From the IMG/VR virus record IMGVR_UViG_3300037502_002409, positions 1 through 21,381 of that record: a stretch of 21,381 nt of DNA; one strand, given 5' to 3'. Every line of letters starts with the position of its first letter. Position 1 is the stretch's first letter. The position numbers and the translations under genes are program-made. The notes beneath the pieces were generated by a model. It was not told the origin of the DNA. It was given only the letters and a program-made list of their open reading frames with translations, and did not search any database. Origin of the DNA: a virus. Below, in pieces: positions 4,816-12,161 of the stretch.

Positions 4816-5304
4816 GTGCCTGCTAACAAGTGGGAAGAAGTGGAGAAAAGCCTTGATAAGATTGAGGTTTGGATAATTCAAGGATTGAGCGAAAGAGAAA
4901 TTGCAAACATGTTAGATGTGTCATATTCCACTTTTAGAGAGTATAAAAGGGTCTATTCGGCACTTTCGAACATTTTGTGCCGGGCAAAGATAAAGAGGCA
5001 AGAAGCTAACTCAAAAGTGGAGCAATCTCTATACATGAGAGCAACAGGATACAACTACACAGAACATAAAGAAGTTAAGTGTAGGGATGTCTACTTTGAT
5101 GAAGATGGCAACAAGTGTTCAAAGGAGCATGTAGTTATAGTTGAACTTCAAAGACATATACCAGGAGATGTAGCAGCACAGAAGTTCTGGCTTGTAAATA
5201 AGAAGAAGCAGGAGTGGAAAGACAACCCACATAAAGTTGAGAATGATAAGAAACTTATTGCAATGAAGGAAAAGGAAATAGACCGATTAAATGACCCATT
5301 ATAG
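4816..5304 (+). CDS. HTH protein resembling phage small terminase subunits
   Basis: GTG start at 4816 behind AAAAGGGGTG; the ATG two bases earlier is out of frame. The 162-residue product has an N-terminal helix-turn-helix (GLSEREIANMLDVSYSTFRE, about residues 39-58), as in TerS DNA-binding domains. A middle segment, SKVEQSLYMRATGYNY, is followed by a beta/acidic insert (KCRDVYFDEDGNKC). The end, LQRHIPGDVAAQKFWLVNKK then QEWKDNPHK, is the hallmark C-terminal pattern of PBSX-type small terminases (pro-asp...FWL.N....W.D). Those proteins recognise packaging sites. A second, P27-type small terminase is encoded at 5870, so this may be an extra packaging specificity factor, a regulator, or a relic of module exchange. 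The flanking 10-bp repeats and their inverted copy within this gene are its likely binding sites. Confidence 0.65.
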   Translation: MPANKWEEVEKSLDKIEVWIIQGLSEREIANMLDVSYSTFREYKRVYSALSNILCRAKIKRQEANSKVEQSLYMRATGYNYTEHKEVKCRDVYFDEDGNKCSKEHVVIVELQRHIPGDVAAQKFWLVNKKKQEWKDNPHKVENDKKLIAMKEKEIDRLNDPL

Positions 5305-5319
5305 AAAGTAGTTGATCTA

Positions 5320-5754
5320 ATGAGTTTAAAGAAGTTATGTCGTTGTGGTGTACAAATAGATGCCAAGGGAAAATGTTGTAGCAAGTGTGCTCCCCATTAT
5401 GCACTAGAAAGAGCTAAGTATAACAAACAGTATGATACAACCAAAAGAAAGAATGCTGAATTTTATTCTTCTACAGAGTGGATTAAGCTTCGAGGAAATG
5501 TATTAATAAAGTCGGCTGGTTTAGACCTATACGATTACTTTGTTAATGGGAAGGTAACCAAAGCAAAGACTGTGCATCATATTGTTGAGTTAAAGGATGA
5601 TTATAGTAAAGGCTTAGATATATTAAATCTAATACCGTTAAGTAGCTCAAACCACAGTAAGATACACAGGATGTACTTTAGAAATAAAGTCAAAGCGCAG
5701 CAGATGCTCTTTGATGTGTTAGAGAAGGCAAGAGCGACAGGATTAGCAGCATAG
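5320..5754 (+). CDS. HNH endonuclease of the packaging module
   Basis: The 144-residue protein has an N-terminal Cys cluster (Cys7, Cys9, Cys20, Cys23) that looks like a zinc knuckle, then the HNH motif: His86-His87 in VHHIVELKDD, Asn103 in ILNLIPLS, and His112 plus His116 in SSNHSKIH. Phage HNH proteins encoded next to terminases nick or cut DNA at cos during genome packaging together with the large terminase. The usual second CxxC pair before VHH is absent (LDLYDYFVNG instead), so the zinc site may be reduced. The ribosome site is weak; translation may be coupled to the HTH gene ending 15 bp upstream. It is followed directly by the candidate cos region and P27 small terminase, the common arrangement in HK97-like Firmicutes phages. 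Confidence 0.9.
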   Translation: MSLKKLCRCGVQIDAKGKCCSKCAPHYALERAKYNKQYDTTKRKNAEFYSSTEWIKLRGNVLIKSAGLDLYDYFVNGKVTKAKTVHHIVELKDDYSKGLDILNLIPLSSSNHSKIHRMYFRNKVKAQQMLFDVLEKARATGLAA

Positions 5755-5869
5755 GGGGGTATCAAAAAGTTTTAAGCGAATCCTTTCTTACCGAGCATTC
5801 GCCTTTAATTCCAGAAATTTTCCCTTTAAAAAGTTTTTGAGAAAAAAGTTTGGAGAGTGAGATAAAAAA
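5755..5869. other. Candidate cos / packaging initiation region
   Basis: This 115-bp non-coding gap between HNH and small-terminase genes begins next to a run of six G (about 5753-5758). It has GCGAAT (5776-5781) inverted as ATTCGC (5797-5802), and three direct copies of AAAAAGTTT (5764, 5828, 5843). A G-run followed by CAAAAAGTTTT-like sequence after an HNH gene is a pattern I recall from related prophages and fits a cohesive-end site with terminase-binding repeats. The cleavage position cannot be read from sequence alone. Confidence 0.4.
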
Positions 5870-6334
5870 ATGAAGCCAAGACAGAGCGTAGCCACAACCA
5901 AAAAACATTTAACAAAACTTGAACAAAAAAATATCTCTAAGCAAGAAGAAAAATTAAAACTTGCTAGGGATGATTTATGTGTTCCGAGTTGGTTAGAGGA
6001 AGATTCTATTGCAAAAGAAGAGTTTATTAGAGTTGCAGTAGAGACAGAAACGATAGGCATCTTAGATAATTTAGATTTATCTATTTTGGCAATATACTGC
6101 AAGGCCTATAGTAGCTATGTAGAGTGTACAGCGAAGATTGATAAGTATGGGCATGTGATTCAAAGTAAGAGTGGAAAAACTTTATCCCCCTATGTTACAG
6201 CGCAAAGCAAATATGCTGAACAAATCTTTAAGTGTAGTAGCAAGTTAGGGCTTGCAACAACGGATAGGCTTAAATTGGTTGTACCAGAAGGTGTTCAAGG
6301 GGAGGTAAATAAATTCTTGAAATATGTTACTTAA
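5870..6334 (+). CDS. terS: Terminase small subunit, P27 family
   Basis: Product of 154 residues with a basic N-terminal segment (KPRQSVATTKKHLTK), the family's central CVPSWLEEDSIAKEEF region (P27-type P.WL...A...W/F pattern), a helical core (LDLSILAIYCKAYSSYVECT), and the diagnostic C-terminal segment YAEQIFKCSSKLGLATTDRL. P27-type small subunits bind the packaging site and deliver DNA to the large subunit. GGAGAG about 14 nt before ATG 5870 serves as ribosome site. It is followed 15 bp later by the large terminase gene, as expected. Length is typical (about 150-170). Confidence 0.9.
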   Translation: MKPRQSVATTKKHLTKLEQKNISKQEEKLKLARDDLCVPSWLEEDSIAKEEFIRVAVETETIGILDNLDLSILAIYCKAYSSYVECTAKIDKYGHVIQSKSGKTLSPYVTAQSKYAEQIFKCSSKLGLATTDRLKLVVPEGVQGEVNKFLKYVT

Positions 6335-6348
6335 GGTGGTGAGGAGAT

Positions 6349-8103
6349 GTGCCAAGACAGGACAGGACAACTGCATATGCTAAGTTAGTTGTAAGTGGTG
6401 GGAAGATAGCTGGTAAATCAGAGTTCTTGGCATGTAAAAGACACTTAGATGATCTAGAGAACAGTAAGAAGGACTTTGAGTATTTCTTTGATGTAGAAGA
6501 GGCAGAAAAGTACATTGACATCGACAATGAACTAACGATTGGAGAAGGAGAAGAAAAGCAGAAACTTGAAACGTATGGATTCCAAGAATTTATCATCGGG
6601 TCCTTACATGGGTGGAAACATAAAAAAACTGGATATCTTAGATTTAGAGAGGCTTACATTCAAATTGGTAGACAGAATGGGAAGACTTTTTTAGGTGGTG
6701 CTGAAACTGTAAACCGTTCTGGATTTTCTAACTACAAAGAGGGGCGCATATTCTGTGCAGCAACAAAGCAAGACCAGGCATTACTAGTCTGGGATGATGT
6801 TAGGAAGTTCATTGAAGCAGATGAAGACTTGAGTCAATTGTACAAGGTTACAAAGTCTACAAACACCATTACATCAAGGGTAACAGGTACAGCTATTAGG
6901 GCGATTGGAAGAGATACAAAAACCTTTGATGGGTTTAGAAGTATACTTGCCAACGTAGATGAGTATCATGCTCATGCAAATAATCAAATTTATAAGTTAC
7001 TACAGGGTGGGCAGCGTAGAGTAAATAATGCATTAGTCCTTGCGATTACTACCGCAGGGTTCAATCTGAATGGCCCATGCTACGAACATTATCAATTTTG
7101 CAAAAAAGTATTAAATGGGAATATTAAAAAAGAGTCTCTTTTTATCCTCATTTGTGAAATGGATGAAAAAGACGACATATGGGATTACAACAATTGGGCA
7201 AAGGCTAACCCTCTTCTTTTATTTAATAGAGACTACACTATTAACATGGAGGAAGTTAAGAAGATGGCTGAGGTAGCTGTTGAGGTAAAGGAAAAAGGTG
7301 GGCAAGACCTTCTTGACTTTATGACGAAGTGGCTTAATATTTGGGTGACATATAAAGGCGGGGCCCTTGTTGACTTAGCTAAATTCAAGCTTTGTGAATG
7401 TGATTTAACTCTAGAAGATATGAGAGGAAAGAAATGTTACTTAGGAATAGACTTAAGTAGCGGTGGAGATTTAACTAGTATTGCACTAATATTTGAAATG
7501 GATGGCGATAAAAGGTTTATTCACTCGCATTCTTTTATGCCAGAACTTCGCTTATTAGAGCATGAGCAAACGGATGATGCACCTTATAGGATTTGGGTAC
7601 AAGAAAAGCTATTAACCCTAACGAGTGGAGCTTTTGGAGTTAAAACAGACTATAAATTTATCATATCGTATTTGAAGGAGATCATTGAACAGTATAATCT
7701 TGAAGTTGTTGGGTGTGGCTATGATAATCATAACGCTAGTGCATTCCTAGCTGATTTAGATTTCTTAGGTTGTGACTTAACAGAAATTGTCCAAAGTGCT
7801 AAGAGTTTGAATGATGCAACAGTTGATTTCCAATTAGCTATAAAAGCAGGTCAAGTTATGTATAACAAAGACAATGAGCTTTTGGTGTGGTCTATTGTAA
7901 ATGCTACGACCACTAAGAATAGCTTTGGTGAAATCAAGGTAGATAAGCTAAGTGCAGAGTATAGGATTGACCCTGTAGATGCAACTATAGATGCATGGAA
8001 GTTGTGTATGGTAAATCAACAAAAAGATAAATATGATGTAAATCAAGAGGTTGATGATTTCCTAGAAATGGCTGATAGGCTTAAAAAGAAAGGAGGGGAA
8101 TAA
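6349..8103 (+). CDS. terL: Terminase large subunit
   Basis: The 584-residue packaging motor starts at GTG 6349 behind AAGGTGGTGAGG; an ATG at 6347 is out of frame. The ATPase domain has Walker A GRQNGKT at 107-113, Walker B SILANVDE with catalytic Glu at about 205, and coupling motif ITTAGFNLNG near 233-242. The RNase H-like nuclease domain shows three acidic sites: Asp368 in LGIDLSSGGD, Asp459 in GCGYDNHNA, and Asp544/Asp547 in DPVDATIDAW. It pumps DNA into the prohead through the portal, using ATP, and cuts the concatemer. This is the Terminase_1 (HK97-like) type, consistent with the P27 partner and HNH protein. Full length with all motifs intact. The stop TAA is immediately followed by the portal start. 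Confidence 0.97.
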   Translation: MPRQDRTTAYAKLVVSGGKIAGKSEFLACKRHLDDLENSKKDFEYFFDVEEAEKYIDIDNELTIGEGEEKQKLETYGFQEFIIGSLHGWKHKKTGYLRFREAYIQIGRQNGKTFLGGAETVNRSGFSNYKEGRIFCAATKQDQALLVWDDVRKFIEADEDLSQLYKVTKSTNTITSRVTGTAIRAIGRDTKTFDGFRSILANVDEYHAHANNQIYKLLQGGQRRVNNALVLAITTAGFNLNGPCYEHYQFCKKVLNGNIKKESLFILICEMDEKDDIWDYNNWAKANPLLLFNRDYTINMEEVKKMAEVAVEVKEKGGQDLLDFMTKWLNIWVTYKGGALVDLAKFKLCECDLTLEDMRGKKCYLGIDLSSGGDLTSIALIFEMDGDKRFIHSHSFMPELRLLEHEQTDDAPYRIWVQEKLLTLTSGAFGVKTDYKFIISYLKEIIEQYNLEVVGCGYDNHNASAFLADLDFLGCDLTEIVQSAKSLNDATVDFQLAIKAGQVMYNKDNELLVWSIVNATTTKNSFGEIKVDKLSAEYRIDPVDATIDAWKLCMVNQQKDKYDVNQEVDDFLEMADRLKKKGGE

Positions 8104-9351
8104 GTGAAATTATGGAGTAAATTAAAGTATCGTGTGCAAAACTTAATAAGGCCTACAAGTGATGCCCAATCACAAGAGATTATTAGATGGTTGGGGTTGG
8201 AGGGCATTTCTAAAGAGGCAATTGCTGAGGCAACATACTTTACATGCTTAAAGCTATTGTCTGAAACGATGGGTAAGCTCCCGTTGAAATTTAAACAAGA
8301 AACATCAAAAGGAGTAATACGTGCAGCCCCTAATAGGGCGTACTATTTACTTAAGACGAGGCCTAACCCTTACATTGCCCCTACAGTATTTTGGAGCACT
8401 GTAGAGATGAATAGGAACCATTATGGGAATGCATATGTCTTTTGCAGATACAACAAAAAAACAGGGCGATTAGAAGATTTGTGGATTATGCAAAGCGAAA
8501 ATGTTCAAGTATTTATAGATGATATTGGATATTTTGGGAATGACAACGGGATATGGTATGTCTACAGAGACCCACAAACCAACCAACAATATGTTTTTAG
8601 GAATGATGAAGTCTTACATTTTAAGACATCAATGACCTTTAATGGCATAAAAGGAGCCTCTGTAAGGGAAATTCTTCAAGGGACTCTTAAAGGGGGGCTA
8701 TCTAGCCAAGCATTTATGAATAACTTGTATAGTACTGGACTTACAGGAAGTTGTGCTTTGGAGTACACAGGAGATTTAGACAATGAAAAAAGACGGTTAC
8801 TAAAAGAGCGAATGGAAGAATTAGCTACAGGAGCAGAAAACGCAGGAGGGATGATTCCTATCCCTTTAGGGATGAAACTGACGCCCTTAAATATCAAGCT
8901 TACAGATAGCCAGTTTTTCGAATTAAAAAAACATAATGCTTTACAGATTGCAGGCGCTTTCGGTATAAAACCTAGCCAAATAAATATATACGACAAATCA
9001 AGCTATGCAAGCAACGAAGCGCAACAATTAAGTTTTTATGTTGAAGCTATGCAATACCCTCTTAAGCAATATGAAGAAGAGATAAATTTTAAATTACTAG
9101 AAGAAGTAGAAGTAAATAATGGGTGTTTTTACAAATACAATGAAATGGCCATCTTAAGAGCTGACACAAAGACTCAGATGGAAACCTTATCAATGGCAGT
9201 AAACAACGCTATATACGCTCCAAATGAAGCTAGAGACATTCTTGATATGGAGTATAAGGAAGGGGGAGACCAGTTGATGTGCAATGGTAATTACATTCCT
9301 ATTACAATGATTGGGGCCCAATATAAGCAGAAGGAGGGACAACATGAGTAA
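8104..9351 (+). CDS. Portal protein, HK97 family
   Basis: The 415-residue product starts at GTG 8104, directly abutting the terminase stop. Recognisable HK97 portal features are EATYFTCLKLLSETMGKLPL near residues 40-60, a PNPYIAPTVFWSTVEMNRN segment, GNAYVFCRYN, NDEVLHFKTSMTFNGIKGAS, and the conserved IAGAFGIKPSQI region about residues 282-293. These belong to the dodecameric ring through which DNA enters and leaves the capsid. AGGGGAATAA before the start includes the ribosome site inside the terminase end. The C-terminus is short (ends GQHE). It overlaps the protease gene by 8 bp. Typical size for the family. Confidence 0.95.
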   Translation: MKLWSKLKYRVQNLIRPTSDAQSQEIIRWLGLEGISKEAIAEATYFTCLKLLSETMGKLPLKFKQETSKGVIRAAPNRAYYLLKTRPNPYIAPTVFWSTVEMNRNHYGNAYVFCRYNKKTGRLEDLWIMQSENVQVFIDDIGYFGNDNGIWYVYRDPQTNQQYVFRNDEVLHFKTSMTFNGIKGASVREILQGTLKGGLSSQAFMNNLYSTGLTGSCALEYTGDLDNEKRRLLKERMEELATGAENAGGMIPIPLGMKLTPLNIKLTDSQFFELKKHNALQIAGAFGIKPSQINIYDKSSYASNEAQQLSFYVEAMQYPLKQYEEEINFKLLEEVEVNNGCFYKYNEMAILRADTKTQMETLSMAVNNAIYAPNEARDILDMEYKEGGDQLMCNGNYIPITMIGAQYKQKEGQHE

Positions 9352-10060
9352 AAAAAACCAAGAGAACCTAAAAGCTTTCTTGCAAGTGAAGAACGCAACG
9401 GAGACTAGTGCAGATCTCTATTTTTATGGTGATATTGTAAGTTCTTGGTGGGGGGCATGGGAGGATGAAGACCAATATCCTGATGCAGTTAAGAATTTCT
9501 TAACAGAGCATAAAGGCAAAGACTTAAATATCTATATGAACAGTGGAGGTGGTTCTGTATTTGCCGGGCTTGCAATCTACAACATGATTAAGAGACACGA
9601 AGGGAATAAAACCGTCTATATTGATGGTTTGGCAGCTTCCATTGCCAGTGTAATTGCACTTGCAGGAGACAAAGTAGTAATGCCTAAAGCAGCAATGTTT
9701 ATGATTCATTCACCTTGGAGCTGGGGAAGTGGAAATGCAAAAGACTTTAGAAAACTAGCAAATGATTTAGACGAGATTGAGAAGTGCATCTTAGCAGTTT
9801 ATGAGGAGAACTTAAAAGATGGCGTAAGTATGGATACAATCAAAGAATTAGTAGATGCTGAAACATGGCTAACTGCAGAGGAAACACAAAAATATTTTAA
9901 TGTTGAGTTTGGAGAAGAAAAACAAGCTGTAGCATGTGTGAGCGAGTATTTAGACAAATATGTAAATACACCTAAAGGATTACTTAAAAGTAAGAAAATA
10001 GAAAACAATGAAGAATTAGAAGAAAAAAATAAACTATTAGTAGAGATAGACCTTGCCTAG
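9344..10060 (+). CDS. Head maturation protease, ClpP (S14) type
   Basis: I use ATG 9344 because AAGGAGGG at 9331-9338 is a strong ribosome site; an upstream in-frame start at 9311 has none. The 238-residue protein is a ClpP-fold serine protease: NSGGGSVFAGLAIYNMI at 66-82, nucleophile Ser99 in DGLAASIASV, His122 in MFMIHSPWSW, and likely Asp171 in VDAETWLTAEE. Phage ClpP-type enzymes process the capsid N-terminal scaffold domain during head maturation. The C-terminus after about residue 205 is charged and helical (KGLLKSKKIENNEELEE) and may bind the assembling prohead. Its stop codon lies within a terminator-like hairpin; the capsid gene follows 49 bp later. Confidence 0.93.
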   Translation: MSKKNQENLKAFLQVKNATETSADLYFYGDIVSSWWGAWEDEDQYPDAVKNFLTEHKGKDLNIYMNSGGGSVFAGLAIYNMIKRHEGNKTVYIDGLAASIASVIALAGDKVVMPKAAMFMIHSPWSWGSGNAKDFRKLANDLDEIEKCILAVYEENLKDGVSMDTIKELVDAETWLTAEETQKYFNVEFGEEKQAVACVSEYLDKYVNTPKGLLKSKKIENNEELEEKNKLLVEIDLA

Positions 10061-10080
10061 GAGCAAATGGTCTATTTTTT
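10046..10080 (+). terminator. Terminator-like hairpin overlapping the protease stop codon
   Basis: ATAGACC (10046-10052) plus TTGC (10053-10056) pair with GCAA (10063-10066) and GGTCTAT (10069-10075), with a 2-nt bulge and a CTAGGA loop that contains the protease TAG stop. TTTTT follows at 10076-10080. The capsid ribosome site begins 15 bp later, so this may attenuate transcription or protect the 5' end of capsid mRNA. Confidence 0.6.
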
Positions 10081-10109
10081 ATACTAAAAATTAAAAGGAG
10101 GACATTTAT

Positions 10110-11276
10110 ATGTCAAAAAAATTAAGAGAATTATTGAATGCAATCTCAACAAAAAAAGAACAGGCAAGAAATTTAGTAAATGAAAACAAGGTTGCAGAGG
10201 CTAAAGCAGCGCTACAAGAAATTAAAGACTTACAAGCTCAAGCAGAAATGTTGGCCGAGTTAGAAGATGACGAAGAGGATGACTTTAAGTCAAAATTGTC
10301 AAACGGTGGAGCAAAAGAGCCAGCTTCACAAAGTAAACTGACAGCTACTATGGCATTTATTAATTGTTTTAAAGCCATGGCCAAAAAAGCCCCACTACCA
10401 GAAGACTCCCTACAGGTATTAAATGCTACCACAAGTATGACAGAGGGTGTTGATGAAGATGGAGGGTTAACCGTTCCACAAGATATCCAAACGCAGATTA
10501 AAGAGCTACGAAGAGGTGAGGATGCCCTTGAAGAGATTGTAACTGTCGAACCAGTGACGACACTATCAGGGAGTAGAGTTATTGAGAAAGATGCAGAGGG
10601 CACCCCTTGGGACAATGTAGATGAAGAAGCAGACTTCCCAGACGTACAAGGACCACAATTTGAAAAACTTAGCTATAAAGTTAAGAAAAAGGGTGGAATC
10701 TTAAAAATTACAAAAGAATTACTATCTAACACAGCTGAAAATATTTTAGCTTATATTAGAAAATGGATTGCAAAAAAATCAAAGGTTACTAGAAATTTTT
10801 TGATTTTAAAATTAATCGAAGATAACTTTGGTACATCTACAGACATTACAGGAATTGACTCGTTAAAGGATATTTTTAATGTAGAACTTGATCCATCACT
10901 TGCATTAGGGGCAAAAGTTATTACAAATCAAGATGGGTTCAATCATTTAGATAAACTAAAAGATGATGATGGCAATTATATCTTAGAAAAGGACCCTACA
11001 AACAAAACAAAAAGATTACTCTTTGGGTCTTATCCAATTATTGTTTTAAGCAATAAAACTCTTAAAACAGTGGCAGGCAAAGCCCCAATCTATTGTGGGA
11101 ACTTCAAGGAAGCCATTACTCTTTTTGATAGGGAAAACATGACAATTGAGACATCTGACCAAGCAGGAGATATGTGGAGCAAGGACCTTTTAGGGATGAA
11201 AGTAAGAGAACGCTTAGATGTTCAAGTGCTAGATGAAGCAGCAATTGTGAAAGGTGAAATTACTATTACTCCCTAA
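10110..11276 (+). CDS. Major capsid protein, HK97 fold, with N-terminal scaffold (delta) domain
   Basis: The 388-residue precursor starts behind AAAGGAGGAC. Residues 1-55 are a charged coiled coil ([19 protein letters not shown]), the scaffolding delta domain expected to be removed by the upstream protease. An acidic hinge ([12 protein letters not shown]) follows. The mature part begins near residue 100, with the family's [20 protein letters not shown] segment. Later segments such as [19 protein letters not shown] and the C-terminal [20 protein letters not shown] are typical of HK97 capsid proteins. It forms the icosahedral shell. The zero frame ends CCC-TAA-TGA, which also forms a probable +1 frameshift site giving a longer form; no ribosome site serves the downstream frame. 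Strong ribosome site and position agree with very high expression. Confidence 0.96.
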   Translation: MSKKLRELLNAISTKKEQARNLVNENKVAEAKAALQEIKDLQAQAEMLAELEDDEEDDFKSKLSNGGAKEPASQSKLTATMAFINCFKAMAKKAPLPEDSLQVLNATTSMTEGVDEDGGLTVPQDIQTQIKELRRGEDALEEIVTVEPVTTLSGSRVIEKDAEGTPWDNVDEEADFPDVQGPQFEKLSYKVKKKGGILKITKELLSNTAENILAYIRKWIAKKSKVTRNFLILKLIEDNFGTSTDITGIDSLKDIFNVELDPSLALGAKVITNQDGFNHLDKLKDDDGNYILEKDPTNKTKRLLFGSYPIIVLSNKTLKTVAGKAPIYCGNFKEAITLFDRENMTIETSDQAGDMWSKDLLGMKVRERLDVQVLDEAAIVKGEITITP

Positions 11277-11442
11277 TGAGTCTATGCAGGCATCCAGTAT
11301 GATGTTTTTTGAGCCTGCAGAGGAAGAATTAGATTATAATAGTATGACAGTTACAGAATTAAAAGCCTTATGTAAGGAACGAGGAATCACAGGCTATAGT
11401 AGCATGACTAAAGCCGAACTAATAGAAGTTTTAAGCAATTAA
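10110..11442 (+). CDS. Predicted long capsid form: capsid plus C-terminal HeH/LEM-like domain by +1 frameshift
   Basis: If the ribosome shifts +1 at CCC-TAA (join 10110-11273 with 11275-11442), the product is about 443 residues: the full capsid protein plus 55 residues. The extension has a linker ([20 protein letters not shown]) and a HeH/SAP/LEM-like helix-extended loop-helix motif, [15 protein letters not shown] then [12 protein letters not shown]. The motif is common in small phage proteins encoded beside capsid genes and can bind nucleic acid or act as a capsid decoration. The open frame back to 11254 has only GTG or ATG codons without ribosome sites (GTG 11254, ATG 11284, ATG 11344), which argues against separate translation. 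Reinitiation after the capsid stop is the alternative. The extension itself is certainly coding-like; how it is expressed is inferred. Confidence 0.55.
11271..11319 (+). promoter_or_regulatory. Probable +1 ribosomal frameshift site and stimulatory stem at the capsid gene end
   Basis: CCC TAA (11271-11276) lets the proline tRNA re-pair on CCT, moving reading to AAT at 11275. Eight nucleotides after the stop, TGCAGGC (11285-11291) pairs perfectly with GCCTGCA (11313-11319). The +1 frame stays open to 11442. A +1 shift at CCC-UGA near the capsid gene end is known from Listeria phage PSA (from memory). Confidence 0.6.
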
Positions 11443-11444
11443 TA

Positions 11445-11528
11445 ACAAAAGCTACTGTAAATCTATAACTGAAAGAAGCTCTTTGGAGAGTGGGAGCGGA
11501 GTAGGTTGCTACAGTAGCTTTTGTTTTT
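11445..11528 (+). terminator. Long structured terminator after the capsid unit
   Basis: ACAAAAGCTACTGTA (11445-11459) pairs perfectly over 15 bp with TACAGTAGCTTTTGT (11510-11524), followed by TTTT. The 50-nt apical region can fold again: CTAT (11463-11466) with GTAG (11501-11504), and CTCT-TTGG-AGAG (11479-11490). A simple terminator would need no such apical structure. It ends 15 bp before the next gene, so read-through would make capsid more abundant than connectors. Confidence 0.75.
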
Positions 11529-11543
11529 GAAAGTAGGTGTTAA

Positions 11544-11846
11544 ATGGCACTAGGAAAAGAAGAAATCAAAATGTATTTAAGAATAGATGGAGTCTTAGAA
11601 GATGCTTTACTAGATACATTTAAAGCAGCAGCAGAAAATTATCTACAAGAGGCTGGCATAAAAAAAGATTATGAAGGCCCTACTTATAAACTAGCTGTTC
11701 TTATGTTGATTACACATTTTTATGAAAATAGAGGCGTTGTAACAGAAGGTAGATATTCAACTAGCGAGATTCCTTTCGGCTTAAAAGCGCTCATACAGCA
11801 ATTACAATTTACTGTAAAAGAAAGTGAGGTGCCAAGTGAAAATTAG
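11544..11846 (+). CDS. Head-tail connector protein (DNA-packaging adaptor)
   Basis: The 100-residue protein is mostly helical and starts MALGKEEIKMYLRID, the standard opening of HK97 gp6-like adaptors (helix, then 'LRIDG..EDALL'). It continues with a central helix DTFKAAAENYLQEAG and the family segment YKLAVLMLITHFYENRGVV, ending with FGLKALIQQLQF. Such proteins form a ring beneath the portal, connecting it to the head-closure protein. AGTAGGTG provides a ribosome site. First gene after the large structured terminator. Its end overlaps the head-closure gene by 11 bp. Confidence 0.88.
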   Translation: MALGKEEIKMYLRIDGVLEDALLDTFKAAAENYLQEAGIKKDYEGPTYKLAVLMLITHFYENRGVVTEGRYSTSEIPFGLKALIQQLQFTVKESEVPSEN

Positions 11847-12159
11847 TGAGATGAACCAAAAAATAGACATTTTAACAAGCAAAGATTATAGCTCTGCACC
11901 TATAACTCCCATCAAAAAGGAGTATGAACCCATTATTTCTAATATATGGGCTAAGAGGAGGCAGCTATTAGGTAAAGAGGCTATAAAGCAAGGGGCAGAA
12001 CACAATATTATACAAGTCAACTTTACAATTCGCGCAAGAAAAGACATAGATGAATCTATGTATATTGGGCACCAAGGGAACATTTATAATATTGTTGGGA
12101 TTGCCCCTCTTGATGATTATCCAGCCTATATGCTTATTGCTACAGTAAAGGTTGTGTAA
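11836..12159 (+). CDS. Head closure protein
   Basis: I start at GTG 11836, since AGTGAGGTG lies 6-7 nt upstream; an in-frame GTG at 11824 would overlap that site. The 107-residue product begins MKISEMNQKIDIL and has WAKRRQLLGKEAIKQGAEHN (the conserved 'W A ... G.E...A' region), then IQVNFTIRARKDIDESMYIG and YNIVGIAPLDDYPAYMLIAT, the beta-rich pattern of phage head-closure (SPP1 gp16-like, HK97 gp7-like) proteins. It stops DNA leaking after packaging and joins adaptor to tail. The position after the adaptor is standard. Confidence 0.87.
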   Translation: MKISEMNQKIDILTSKDYSSAPITPIKKEYEPIISNIWAKRRQLLGKEAIKQGAEHNIIQVNFTIRARKDIDESMYIGHQGNIYNIVGIAPLDDYPAYMLIATVKVV

Positions 12160-12161
12160 TT

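Noticed and set aside
11254-11442. Independent small HeH gene starting at GTG 11254
   Set aside because: Kept only as the alternative: no ribosome site precedes this or the later in-frame starts, while a +1 shift signal is present.
11445-11528. Self-cleaving ribozyme or known riboswitch in the post-capsid structured RNA
   Set aside because: The hammerhead core is not matched (CTGAAAGA has an extra base relative to CUGANGA), and no riboswitch consensus I know is present.
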